Source: Actinomadura barringtoniae (GTDB lineage: Bacteria; Actinomycetota; Actinomycetes; Streptosporangiales; Streptosporangiaceae). Taken from it: a stretch of DNA of 64,000 nt. The stretch lies in NCBI RefSeq assembly GCF_017573505.1, contig NZ_JAGEOJ010000017.1, forward strand, positions 1 through 64,000, read 5' to 3'. Made by a program: the position numbers and the translations under genes. The notes beneath the pieces are model-generated. The model had not been told where the DNA came from, searched no databases, and saw only the letters and a list, made by a program, of their open reading frames with translations. This document shows, piece by piece, positions 24,524 to 31,957 of the stretch (position 1 is the first letter of the stretch; the number at the start of each line of letters is the position of its first letter).

Positions 24524-26017
24524 AGCGCACACATGACCCCGGAGGAGTTCCGCCGCTACGGCAAACAGGTCATCGACTGGATCGCCGACTACCAGGAGAA
24601 GGTCGAGGCGTATCCGGTGCTCTCCCAGGCGCGGCCGGGCGACGTCCTGGCGGGGCTGCCCGAGCACCCGCCCGAGCGCGGCGAGGGCTTCGAGGACCTG
24701 CTGGCCGACCTCGACCGGGTGATCATGCCGGGCGTCACGCACTGGCAGCACCCGAGCTTCTTCGCCTACTTCCCCTCCAACGCCACCGGGCCCGCCATCC
24801 TGGGCGACCTGCTCTCGGCGGGGCTCGGCGTGCAGGGAATGCTGTGGGCGACCAGCCCGGCGTGCACCGAGCTGGAGAACCGGGTCGTCGACTGGATGGC
24901 CGAGCTGCTCGGCCTGCCCGCCAGGTTCCGCATGGCAGGCCCCGGCGGCGGCGTCATCCAGGACTCGGCGTCCAGCGCGTGCCTGGTGGCGATCCTGGCC
25001 GCGCTGCACCGGGCGGGCGGCGGAACGGCGGCGCGGGAGGGCCTCAGCGCGCAGGAGGGCCTCAGTGCGCGGGAGGGCCTCACCCGGCGCCCCAAGCTCT
25101 ATGTCAGCTCACAGACCCACTCCTCCCTGGAGAAGGCCGCCCGGATCACCGGGATCGGCGCGGAGAACGTGCGCGTGGTCGACGTCGACCCGGCGACGAT
25201 GGCGATGGACCCGGCCCACCTGGACGCCCTGCTGGCCGAGGACGCGGCCGCCGGAGCGACGCCCGTCATGGTGTGCTCCACCGTCGGGACGACGTCGACG
25301 AGCGCGGTCGACCCGGTCGCCGCGATCGGCGAGGTGTGCGCCCGGCACGGCGTCTGGCTGCACGTGGACGGCGCGTACGCGGGCGTGGCGGCGGTCTGCC
25401 CCGAGCTGCGCTGGATCAACGACGGGTTCGAGGAGCACGTCGACTCCTACGCCACCAACCCGCACAAGTGGCTGCTCACCAACTTCGACTGCACCGTGAT
25501 GTGGGTGGGCGACCGGGAGCCGCTCATCGGCGCGCTGTCGATCCTGCCCGAGTACCTGCGCAACGCCGCCACCGCGTCGGGCGAGGTCGTCGACTACCGC
25601 GACTGGCAGATCCCGCTCGGGCGCCGGTTCCGCGCGCTGAAGCTGTGGTCGGTGATCCGCTGGTACGGGGCGGAGGGGCTGCGCGAGCACGTCCGTACCG
25701 GCGTGCGGCTGGCGGCCGAGCTGGCCGGGTGGATCTCCGCGGACCCGGCGTTCGAGCTGTTCGAGCAGCCCAGGTTCGGCCTGGTGTGCTTCCGGCCGCG
25801 CTGGGAGGGCCTGCCGGACGAGGAGGCCGACGCGGCCACCCTGGCCCTCATGGAGCGCCTGAACGCCTCTGGTGATCTTTATCTCACCCACACCAGGATC
25901 CATGGCCGCGTGCTGCTGAGGCTCGCGATCGGCGGCCCGGCCACCACGGACGCGCACGTCCAGGCGGCCTGGCGGCGGATCGGGGAGGAGACCCGCGCGG
26001 GCGCGGCTGGGCGTTAG
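24521..26017 (+). CDS. PLP-dependent aromatic L-amino acid decarboxylase
   Basis: A 498-residue group II pyridoxal-phosphate decarboxylase. The PLP Lys is Lys316 in TNPHKWLLTNFDC; HVDGAYAG supplies the Asp that holds the pyridine nitrogen, and THWQHPSFFAYFPSN is the N-terminal substrate-site motif of aromatic amino acid decarboxylases, making tryptamine, tyramine or phenethylamine. ATG 24521 is chosen from the leaderless promoter and the family start (MTPEEFRRYG follows). Residues 171-188 are three copies of a hexapeptide (ARE/AQEGLS) encoded by an 18-bp tandem repeat, an insertion in a surface loop. Substrate preference is not certain. Confidence 0.88.
   Translation: MSAHMTPEEFRRYGKQVIDWIADYQEKVEAYPVLSQARPGDVLAGLPEHPPERGEGFEDLLADLDRVIMPGVTHWQHPSFFAYFPSNATGPAILGDLLSAGLGVQGMLWATSPACTELENRVVDWMAELLGLPARFRMAGPGGGVIQDSASSACLVAILAALHRAGGGTAAREGLSAQEGLSAREGLTRRPKLYVSSQTHSSLEKAARITGIGAENVRVVDVDPATMAMDPAHLDALLAEDAAAGATPVMVCSTVGTTSTSAVDPVAAIGEVCARHGVWLHVDGAYAGVAAVCPELRWINDGFEEHVDSYATNPHKWLLTNFDCTVMWVGDREPLIGALSILPEYLRNAATASGEVVDYRDWQIPLGRRFRALKLWSVIRWYGAEGLREHVRTGVRLAAELAGWISADPAFELFEQPRFGLVCFRPRWEGLPDEEADAATLALMERLNASGDLYLTHTRIHGRVLLRLAIGGPATTDAHVQAAWRRIGEETRAGAAGR
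25031..25084 (+). repeat. In-frame 18-bp x 3 tandem repeat in the decarboxylase gene
   Basis: Three adjacent 18-bp units at 25031, 25049 and 25067, each of the form GCGCRGGAGGGCCTCANY, differ at only a few positions. They encode AREGLS, AQEGLS and AREGLT and preserve the frame. Confidence 0.9.
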
Positions 26018-26082
26018 AGCGCCGGACATGCGAGGGTAGGAAGGCTGGCAACGCTTGATGACTGAAGAAGCGGGAGGTCCCC

Positions 26083-26289
26083 ATGGCCGACTCTGCTGGA
26101 GATAACGATTCCGCCGAGGTGACGGAAGGCGCGGAGGACGACGTGAAGCGCAAGTTCCGGGAGGCCCTGGAGCGCAAGCGCGGAGCGGCGGAGGGACACG
26201 GGAACGGCTCGGGCAAGAGCTCCTCGAAGGTCCGCGGCACGCACGGCCGCGCCGACCATCAGCGCCAGTTCCGCCGCAAGAGCGGCTGA
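26083..26289 (+). CDS. DUF5302-like small protein
   Basis: A 68-residue, highly charged protein: an acidic N-terminal third, a basic helix (DDVKRKFREALERKR, about residues 19-33), a Gly/Ser linker and a basic end (HQRQFRRKSG). This pattern is that of the actinobacterial DUF5302 family. It probably contacts nucleic acid or ribosomes, but that is a guess from charge only. Its gene stands alone and is closed by a strong terminator 16 bp downstream, which suggests a discrete, abundant transcript. Confidence 0.75.
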   Translation: MADSAGDNDSAEVTEGAEDDVKRKFREALERKRGAAEGHGNGSGKSSSKVRGTHGRADHQRQFRRKSG

Positions 26290-26305
26290 TCCGCCTGGAT
26301 ATTCA

Positions 26306-26345
26306 GCACGGCCACCGCCCCCAGGGCGCGGTGGCCGTGCTTTTT
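26306..26345 (+). terminator. Strong rho-independent terminator
   Basis: GCACGGCCACCGC (26306-26318) pairs perfectly with GCGGTGGCCGTGC (26328-26340) around a 9-nt loop, followed by TTTTT. It ends the DUF5302 gene. Confidence 0.92.
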
Positions 26346-26370
26346 CGTCTCTACGGGGAGGTACGGAGAG

Positions 26371-27030
26371 CTAGCGGGCGTAGAGCTTCTTGGAGTACTC
26401 GGCCTCGCTGTAGTAGGCCTCCAGCTCCTCGACGCTCTCCGGCGTGATCATGACGTCCTTGGTGATCTGCGCGTGCGACGGCAGGTCGTCGGGGCCCCAC
26501 TTCTCCGGCTTCCAGAGCGCGGAGCGCATGAACGCCTTGGCGCAGTGATGGAAGATCGTGTCGATCTCGACCACGAGCGCCAGCTTCGGCCGGAAACCCT
26601 TGACGATCATCTCGTCGAAGTACGGGGCCTCCCGCACCACGCGGGCGCGGCCGTTGATGCGCAGGGTCTCGTTCCGGCCCGGGATCAGGAAGATCAGGCC
26701 GACGTGCGGGTTGTCCAGGACGTTGAAGAAGCCGTCCGCGCGCCGGTTGCCCGGGCGCTCGGGGATGGCGATCGTGTGCTCGTCGATGACGTGGGCGAGC
26801 TGGCCCGCCGGGTCGCCCTTGGGGGAGACGTCGCAGTTGCCCGCGGAGTCGGCGGTGGCTACCAGGCAGAACGGGGACGCCGCGAGCCATTCCAGGTCCC
26901 GCTGGTGCAGCCGGGGCCGCTCCTTGGCCGCCGCGCGGGGCATGACGTCGCCCAGCAGCTCGCGCAGCTCGTCCGCCGAGGTGATCTCCACGGTGTCGGT
27001 GGTCTCCGCCAGCTCGGTGGTCTCCGCCAT
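26371..27030 (-). CDS. Pyridoxamine 5'-phosphate oxidase-fold flavoprotein
   Basis: A 219-residue split-barrel flavoprotein of the PPOX family (MSMEG_1061-like subgroup). The core begins at ASPFCLVATADSAGNCDVSPKGDPAG, followed by TIAIPERPGNRRADGFFNVLDNPHVGLIFLIPG, the FMN-binding part. A 35-residue acidic lead precedes the barrel. Members bind FMN or F420 and reduce small molecules, but this one's substrate is unknown. ATG 27030 is preferred because GGGAGG lies 4 nt upstream; ATG 27042 has no ribosome site. It is downstream of and in the same direction as a tetR gene. Confidence 0.82.
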   Translation of the reverse strand: MAETTELAETTDTVEITSADELRELLGDVMPRAAAKERPRLHQRDLEWLAASPFCLVATADSAGNCDVSPKGDPAGQLAHVIDEHTIAIPERPGNRRADGFFNVLDNPHVGLIFLIPGRNETLRINGRARVVREAPYFDEMIVKGFRPKLALVVEIDTIFHHCAKAFMRSALWKPEKWGPDDLPSHAQITKDVMITPESVEELEAYYSEAEYSKKLYAR

Positions 27031-27100
27031 CGATCCTCCCATCGAAGGGACATTGGGCCTGAATTTTACCTTTTCGGCATTTCCGGCCCTCGGGCGGGCT

Positions 27101-27133
27101 CAGCCCTTCAGCCCTTGCAGCCGTTCAGCTCTT
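27101..27133. repeat. Octamer tandem repeat over the tetR stop codon
   Basis: Four adjacent units of consensus CAGCCCTT: CAGCCCTT (27101), CAGCCCTT (27109), GCAGCCGTT (27117) and CAGCTCTT (27126). Read on the minus strand, the gene's last codons and TGA (27127-27125) form the first unit and degenerate copies follow, several with further TGA. Confidence 0.75.
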
Positions 27134-27688
27134 CGCGAGCTGGCCGAAGAGGTCGTCGATGAGGTCGTCGGGGTCGGCCCGGCCCTTGCCGTCCCGGGCC
27201 AGGTGCCCGGAGAGGGCCAGGTCGACCGCGCCGTGGGCCAGCGCCAGGATCAGCGAGGTCAGCCGTTCGGCGTCGCCGTCGGGTAGCGTGCCGGCCTTCT
27301 GCGCCGCCGTAACCAGGCCGACGAGGCGGGAACGGGCCGCGTGCGCGGCGTCCGCCAGCTCGGGGGAGCCCGTGCGCCACGTTCCGTAGACGAGCTTGAA
27401 GCGCCTGGGATTCGCCAGCGCCCAGGCGATGTAGCCGTGCATCGCTGTCCGTACGGCCTCGCCGGGAGGCTGTTCGGCCGCGGTCGCCAGGAACACGGCC
27501 CGGTGACCCAGCTCCCGGGCGGCGACGGCCGCCAGCAGAGCCTCCTTGTCGGCGAAGTGCTTGTACGGAGCGTTGTGCGAGACGCCCGACCGCCGCCCCA
27601 CCTCGCGCAGGGTCACCGCCTCGGGGCCGCCCTCGTCCAGCAGCTCGGCGGCGGCCCCCACCAGTGCCTCGCGCGTGCTCGGTCTCAT
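27125..27688 (-). CDS. TetR-family transcriptional regulator (WHG-domain type)
   Basis: A 187-residue TetR regulator: HTH in residues 6-52 (REALVGAAAELLDEGGPEAVTL, then SHNAPYKHFADKEALLAAVA) and a C-terminal domain of the WHG type (AMHGYIAWALANPRRFKLVYG). The ATG is 6 nt after TACGAT on the minus strand, a leaderless arrangement. The stop lies in an octamer repeat. Its target could be the PPOX gene 95 bp downstream or the divergent TIGR03086 gene; no clear dyad marks either. Confidence 0.83.
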   Translation of the reverse strand: MRPSTREALVGAAAELLDEGGPEAVTLREVGRRSGVSHNAPYKHFADKEALLAAVAARELGHRAVFLATAAEQPPGEAVRTAMHGYIAWALANPRRFKLVYGTWRTGSPELADAAHAARSRLVGLVTAAQKAGTLPDGDAERLTSLILALAHGAVDLALSGHLARDGKGRADPDDLIDDLFGQLAKS

Positions 27689-27700
27689 CGGCTCATCGTA
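27686..27700 (-). promoter_or_regulatory. Leaderless promoter of tetR
   Basis: On the minus strand TACGAT (27700-27695), GAGCCG, then ATG at 27688. Confidence 0.55.
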
Positions 27701-27805
27701 AGGCGCCAGGTCAGGCGGCGGCCCCGAAGGTCATTGCCCGAACCGGCGCGCGGACCGATGACTTTGGGCGTGCGGCAGGGTCTCTATTGGGGAAGGGAGG
27801 CCCCC

Positions 27806-28438
27806 ATGGGAGACGACCGTGCGGTGACGCCTGCGAACGCACCGGATGCCGCGGCTCTGCAGGACTTCACCGCGGCACTTCTGGAACGGGCGATCAGTTT
27901 CGCACTCGGCGTGGCTCAGGATGTGAACGATGACCGCATGGCCGGGCCCACGCCGTGCCGGGGCTGGACCCTGCGGATGCTGTTCCTGCATCTGAACGAC
28001 TCGCTCGACGCCTTGTGCGAGGGCATCGACCGGGGGTCGGTCCCGCTGATGCCCGACTGGCGGCCCGAGGACCCCGGCGGTGACGTCGTCGCCGACTTCC
28101 GGGACCGCGCGGCGCGGCTGCTCGGCGCGTGGGCGCACGACTCGCGCACCGACCGGCTGGTGACCGTGGGCGGCTGCCCGATGCAGGCCGGTGCGATGGC
28201 GAGCACGGGCGCGATGGAGGTCGCCGTGCACGCCTGGGACATCGCGCGCGCCTGCGGGCGCCGCACGCCCGTCCCGGCCGCGCTGGCCGAGCAGCTGATC
28301 CGGATCAGCCCGATGCTGGTCGCCGACGACGTCCGCCACGGCCTGTTCGACCCGCCGGTGCGGGTGCCGCCGAACGCGCCCGCCGGCGACCGGCTCGTCG
28401 CCCTGCTCGGCCGGGACCCGGCGTGGATCAGCCCTTAA
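27806..28438 (+). CDS. TIGR03086-family (DinB-like, maleylpyruvate isomerase fold) protein
   Basis: A 210-residue protein of the mycothiol-dependent maleylpyruvate isomerase/DinB superfamily. The four-helix bundle carries likely metal ligands in FLHLNDSLDAL (His near 59) and EVAVHAWDIARA (His near 143), as in the TIGR03086 subgroup. Such proteins often bind zinc and use mycothiol, the actinobacterial thiol, but most have no assigned reaction. GGGAGG lies before the ATG at 27806. The 3' end overlaps the convergent metallo-hydrolase gene by 11 bp. Confidence 0.82.
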   Translation: MGDDRAVTPANAPDAAALQDFTAALLERAISFALGVAQDVNDDRMAGPTPCRGWTLRMLFLHLNDSLDALCEGIDRGSVPLMPDWRPEDPGGDVVADFRDRAARLLGAWAHDSRTDRLVTVGGCPMQAGAMASTGAMEVAVHAWDIARACGRRTPVPAALAEQLIRISPMLVADDVRHGLFDPPVRVPPNAPAGDRLVALLGRDPAWISP

Positions 28439-29465
28439 TGGCGTAGGTGCGCACGCCGCCGGACTCGTGCGCGTCGAGCACGCCCTGGTCGACGAGCACG
28501 TCCAGGTGCGCGTCGATCTCCAGCACGGCGAGCATCTGGCTGAAGACGTCCAGCTCGTCCAGCTTCTTGCGGCGCCGCGTCCACGACATCGCCGCCGCGA
28601 CCTCGAACGCGGTGCCGTGGCCGTCGCGGACCTGCTGCGCGGCGACGTCCAGGCGTTCGCGGTGGTGCTCCAGCAGCTGGTCGACCCGGGTGTGCACGCT
28701 GGTCGCCACCGGGCCGTGCGCGGGCAGCAGCAGGGTGTCGGGCATGTCGCGCACGATCCGCAGCGACGCCATGTAGCTGCGCAGCGGCTTGGCCTCGGGC
28801 TCGGTCTCCAGGCCGATGGACGGCGTGATGTGCGGCAGCACGTGGTCGCCGGAGAACAGCAGCCCGGCGGCGGCGTCGCGGAGCACGATGTGCCCGCGCG
28901 TGTGGCCGGGCGTCTCGAAGATGTCGAGCCCGCGCCGGGTCAGCTCGACCCGCTCGCCGTCGTCCAGCCAGGCGTCCGGCATCGTGTGCGGCATGTCGCG
29001 TTCATCGGCGTTCACGCCGAAGGCGGCGACCTGGTCGGCGATGTCGGTCGCGCCGGCCCGCCGCAGCAGCTCCACCTGGCGCGGGTGCAGCCCCCTGGAG
29101 ACGTCGAACGCCGTGAGCGAGGGCTTCTCGCCGCGCCCGATGCGCACCCGGGTGCCGAACGCGTCGCGCAGCGCCAGGGCCTGCGAGTAGTGGTCCCAGT
29201 GCGCGTGGGTGATCAGGAACTGGGAGACATCGTCGAGCCGGTGGCCGAGCGTGCGCAGCGCGTCCTGCAGCGCCGCGCGGCTGTCGGGCATCGACCAGCC
29301 GGAGTCCACCACGACCAGGCCGCCCGGATCCTCGATCACGTAGACGTTGACCGCGTGCAGGGACGCGATGGGCAGCTCCAGCGGGATGCGGTGCACCCCT
29401 GGGGCGACCGGGTGGGCGCCCGGCTCCGTCCAGTCCGACGGTTGCTCCAGGATCGGTACCGCCAC
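28428..29465 (-). CDS. Metallo-beta-lactamase-fold hydrolase with C-terminal winged-helix-like domain
   Basis: A 345-residue binuclear metal hydrolase. The metal motif HAHWDH is at residues 87-92, with later ligands in TPGHTRGHI and LFSGDHVLP and LPAHGPV. The C-terminal 80 residues (from VDQLLEHHRERLDVAAQQV) match the small helical domain seen in LACTB2-like and RNase Z-like hydrolases. GGAGG lies 9 nt before the GTG start. A dyad (TCCGAA-N11-TTCGGA) overlaps its promoter region. The substrate, a thioester, glutathione-type thioester or nucleic acid, cannot be decided. Confidence 0.84.
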   Translation of the reverse strand: MAVPILEQPSDWTEPGAHPVAPGVHRIPLELPIASLHAVNVYVIEDPGGLVVVDSGWSMPDSRAALQDALRTLGHRLDDVSQFLITHAHWDHYSQALALRDAFGTRVRIGRGEKPSLTAFDVSRGLHPRQVELLRRAGATDIADQVAAFGVNADERDMPHTMPDAWLDDGERVELTRRGLDIFETPGHTRGHIVLRDAAAGLLFSGDHVLPHITPSIGLETEPEAKPLRSYMASLRIVRDMPDTLLLPAHGPVATSVHTRVDQLLEHHRERLDVAAQQVRDGHGTAFEVAAAMSWTRRRKKLDELDVFSQMLAVLEIDAHLDVLVDQGVLDAHESGGVRTYAIKG

Positions 29466-29475
29466 GGCTGCCCCC

Positions 29476-29498
29476 TCCGAATTAGAACGATGTTCGGA
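29476..29498. promoter_or_regulatory. Dyad upstream of the metallo-hydrolase gene
   Basis: TCCGAA (29476-29481) and TTCGGA (29493-29498) form a perfect inverted repeat with an 11-bp spacer that itself contains GAAC-GAT-GTTC overlap. It abuts the ribosome site of the minus-strand gene and could be a TetR-type operator. Confidence 0.5.
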
Positions 29499-29554
29499 AA
29501 GAACCTACTTCATTTCCGTGTTCCAATTTGTCATCGGGGGCGGATACCGGACGG

Positions 29555-30406
29555 CTAGTACTGCCCTTCGGCCCGGCGGCGGGCCTCGTCGGCGGCCTCC
29601 AGCGCCTTGTCGTAGGCCTTTTCCGCCTTGTCCAGCCGCCGCTGCGCGGTCTCCTGGTGAGATTGGGCTTCCCTGAGCGTCCGCTGGGCCCGTTCCAGCG
29701 ACTTGTTCGCCTCGTCGAGCTCGCGCCGGGCCTGGTCCAGCTCGGCCTTGCGCTCGGCCTTGGCGGCCTGGGCCTGCTCGGCCCGCTTGCGGGCTCGTTC
29801 AGTGCGTTTGCGGTCCAGATCGGACACCGAGGCGGTCCGCGCGGCCTCGGCGGGCGCCGCGGCCCGAGCCGGCGCCGCCGAGGACCGGGCGAGGGCGGTG
29901 CCGGACTCGATCCCGCCGAACCCGGCGGTCCCGAAGCCCGTCGGCACGAACCCCGAATGGCTGCGGGCCTGCGCCAGGTGGCCCTCCCGGACCTCCGCCG
30001 CCACGTCCTCGTCCACGGTCGCCGCCTGCAGGGTCTCCTCGACCTCCCGTACGGCCGGATCCCGGAGCGGCTGGCCGGCGTCGCTCGCCAGCCGTCGGGA
30101 GGTCCGCACGAGCAGGGTGATCAGCTCGGTGCGGCGCTGCTCCAGGCCCCCGATGTGCCCGCCGGACACCCAGGCCGCTCGCAGGTCGGCGCCGACGTCC
30201 AGCAGCCAGCCGAGCTCCTCGGCGGACGAGCGGGACAGCAGGTTGACCGCCCAGGCCGACAGGGTGGGCCTGCGCAGCGCCCCGAGCTGCTTGGCGAGGG
30301 CCGGGTCGCCGGAGTCTCGCGCCTCTTGCACGAGGTCTTTGCGCCTGGCCATGAACTCGGCCGGGATCACTCCGTAGAGGTCGCGCGTCGCGCTGGCAAG
30401 GTCCAC
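29555..30406 (-). CDS. Coiled-coil protein of unknown function
   Basis: A 283-residue protein with an all-helical N-terminal domain (residues 1-140, with YGVIPAEFMARRKDLV and LRRPTLSAWAVNLLSR, a pattern seen in an uncharacterised actinobacterial family), a Gly/Ala-rich linker (145-190) and a long charged coiled coil (about 195-280, Ala/Arg/Glu/Lys repeats). It has no signal or membrane segment. It begins 10 nt after the stop of a tetR gene and is probably co-transcribed with it. A scaffold or DNA-associated role is possible from the coiled coil, but no function can be assigned. Confidence 0.75.
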   Translation of the reverse strand: MDLASATRDLYGVIPAEFMARRKDLVQEARDSGDPALAKQLGALRRPTLSAWAVNLLSRSSAEELGWLLDVGADLRAAWVSGGHIGGLEQRRTELITLLVRTSRRLASDAGQPLRDPAVREVEETLQAATVDEDVAAEVREGHLAQARSHSGFVPTGFGTAGFGGIESGTALARSSAAPARAAAPAEAARTASVSDLDRKRTERARKRAEQAQAAKAERKAELDQARRELDEANKSLERAQRTLREAQSHQETAQRRLDKAEKAYDKALEAADEARRRAEGQY

Positions 30407-30416
30407 AAGACCACAT

Positions 30417-30980
30417 CTACCCCTGTACGGCGTCCAGCACGAGCCCCAGAAGCCGTTCGGCCTGCCCGGTGTCGGCGTCCCTCGCGGTGGTCAGCGCGAT
30501 GCCGGTGACGAGCTGGAGAAAGTCCGCAGGTGACAGGTCCGAACGCGCGGCGCCCGCCCGCTGGGCCCGCCCGAGCACGGCCGCCGCCGCTTCCTCGATC
30601 ATCGCGTGGCAGTCGACGCCCAGTCCGGCGGTCTCCTCCAGCTCCTCCAGGAACAGCGCGCCGCCCATGCCCTGGCTCGTCCGGGCGTGGACGAGGAAGA
30701 CCCGCGCCCACTCGGCCAGCGCCTCGGCGGGGGCGCGGCTGCCCGAGAGCGCCTCGGCCCGCGCGCAGAGCCGCTCGATCCGGTCCTTGAGCACGGCGGT
30801 CTGCAGGGCCTGGCGGGTCGGGAAGTGCCGGTAGAGCGTGCCGGGCCCGACTCCCGCCCGCTTGGCGATCTCGTTCAGCGACGCCTCGGGGCCCTCGGTC
30901 GCGAACGCCTCCTCGGCCGCGGCGAGCAGCCGGTCGCGATTGCGCAGCGCGTCGGCGCGCAGCGGCCGGGTCGTGGTCAT
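30417..30980 (-). CDS. TetR-family repressor of the LLM oxidoreductase gene
   Basis: A 187-residue TetR regulator with the HTH in residues 14-58 (RDRLLAAAEEAFATEGPEAS, then VGPGTLYRHFPTRQAL) and an all-helical C-terminal domain similar to the SbtR-like group. It is leaderless by the position of TAGCAT 6 nt before its ATG. Two copies of a GGAGA-GGT-TCTCC palindrome lie between it and the divergent LLM oxidoreductase gene, one next to its own promoter, so it should control both directions. The coiled-coil protein gene follows 10 nt downstream. Confidence 0.87.
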   Translation of the reverse strand: MTTTRPLRADALRNRDRLLAAAEEAFATEGPEASLNEIAKRAGVGPGTLYRHFPTRQALQTAVLKDRIERLCARAEALSGSRAPAEALAEWARVFLVHARTSQGMGGALFLEELEETAGLGVDCHAMIEEAAAAVLGRAQRAGAARSDLSPADFLQLVTGIALTTARDADTGQAERLLGLVLDAVQG

Positions 30981-30992
30981 GACCCCATGCTA
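30978..30992 (-). promoter_or_regulatory. Leaderless promoter of tetR
   Basis: On the minus strand TAGCAT (30992-30987), GGGGTC, then ATG at 30980. Operator copy 1 begins 7 bp upstream of this -10. Confidence 0.6.
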
Positions 30993-30998
30993 GCCAAG

Positions 30999-31047
30999 CG
31001 GAGAGGTTCTCCGTATAGTCTGGCGGCGAACCGGAGAGGTTCTCCGG
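30999..31047. promoter_or_regulatory. Two TetR operators flanking the LLM gene -10 element
   Basis: CGGAGAGGTTCTCCG (30999-31013) and CCGGAGAGGTTCTCCGG (31031-31047) are perfect dyads with the same core, centres 33 bp apart (about three helical turns). TATAGT (31014-31019), a good -10 for the plus-strand LLM gene, lies between them. Confidence 0.85.
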
Positions 31048-31059
31048 AAAGGAGTGCTC

Positions 31060-31947
31060 GTGAACGTTGACGACCTGGGCCGGGTGGGCCTGTGGACCTT
31101 CGCCTTCGAGGGGCAGCCGGCCGGCGCCGTACGGGAGGCCGCCGCCGAACTGGAGGAGCTCGGCTACGGCGCGCTCTGGTTCGGCGAGGGGCTCGGCCGC
31201 GACAGCGTGAGCCAGGCCTGGCTGCTGCTGTCGGCGACGCGGCGGATCGTGGTCGCGGCGGGCATCGCGAACGTGGCGTTCCGCGACCCGATCACGATGG
31301 CCGCCGCCGAGCGGGCGCTGGGGGAGGCGTTCCCCGGCCGGTACGTGCTCGGGCTGGGCGGCCAGCGCGTGGACGCGGTGGCCGGCGTCTTCGACGGCTA
31401 CCAGATGCCCCCGGTCGGCCGTCCGCTGGCGATGATGCGCGGCTACCTGGACGCGATGGACGCGGTGCCCAACCACGGGCCCGTCCCGGCCTCGCCGCCA
31501 CCCCGCGTCCTGGCGGCGCTCGGTCCGAAGATGCTCGAACTTGCGGCCGAACGGACCTGGGGGGCGCATCCCTACTTCGTTCCGGTCGCGCACACCGAGA
31601 AGGCCAGGGCGATCATGGGGCCGGACGCGTTCCTGGGCGTGGAGCAGGCCGTGGTCCTGGACACCGACCTGGACCGGGCCCGCGCGGTGGCCACGGCCCA
31701 CGTTACCGGCTATGTGGAGGCCGCGCCTCACCAGGCCGCGAGCGTCCGCCGCCTCGGCTACGAGGACGGGGTCACCGCCCGGCTCGTGGACGACCTGGTG
31801 GCCTACGGAGATGTCGACACGATCGCCGACCGCGTACGGCAGCACCTGGAGGCGGGCGCCGACCACGTCTGCCTCCAGGTGCTGACCGCCGATCCCTCCG
31901 CCCTCCCGATGCGGGAATGGCGGGAGTTGGCAGGGGCCTTGCTGTAG
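31060..31947 (+). CDS. LLM-class F420-dependent oxidoreductase
   Basis: A 295-residue TIM-barrel protein of the luciferase-like superfamily, in the F420-dependent group (TIGR03620-like). It begins with VGLWTFAFEGQPAGAVREAA, then ELEELGYGALWFGEGLGRD, and has VVAAGIANVAFRDP and YVLGLGGQR, the barrel strands that hold F420 or FMN. GTG 31060 is preferred over GTG 31054 because AAGGAG lies 5 nt before it. Repression by the divergent TetR protein through two operators is strongly suggested. The substrate is unknown; such enzymes often reduce or detoxify xenobiotics. Confidence 0.86.
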   Translation: MNVDDLGRVGLWTFAFEGQPAGAVREAAAELEELGYGALWFGEGLGRDSVSQAWLLLSATRRIVVAAGIANVAFRDPITMAAAERALGEAFPGRYVLGLGGQRVDAVAGVFDGYQMPPVGRPLAMMRGYLDAMDAVPNHGPVPASPPPRVLAALGPKMLELAAERTWGAHPYFVPVAHTEKARAIMGPDAFLGVEQAVVLDTDLDRARAVATAHVTGYVEAAPHQAASVRRLGYEDGVTARLVDDLVAYGDVDTIADRVRQHLEAGADHVCLQVLTADPSALPMREWRELAGALL

Positions 31948-31957
31948 AGCCCGCGCG

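Noticed and set aside
22954..26017. A natural-product gene cluster around the hydroxylase and decarboxylase
   Set aside because: No core synthase (polyketide, nonribosomal peptide, terpene or RiPP) is present, and neighbouring genes have separate promoters.
29485..29495. A KstR-type cholesterol regulon site
   Set aside because: The AAC-GTT halves are 3 bp apart rather than 2 and the flanking consensus bases are absent.
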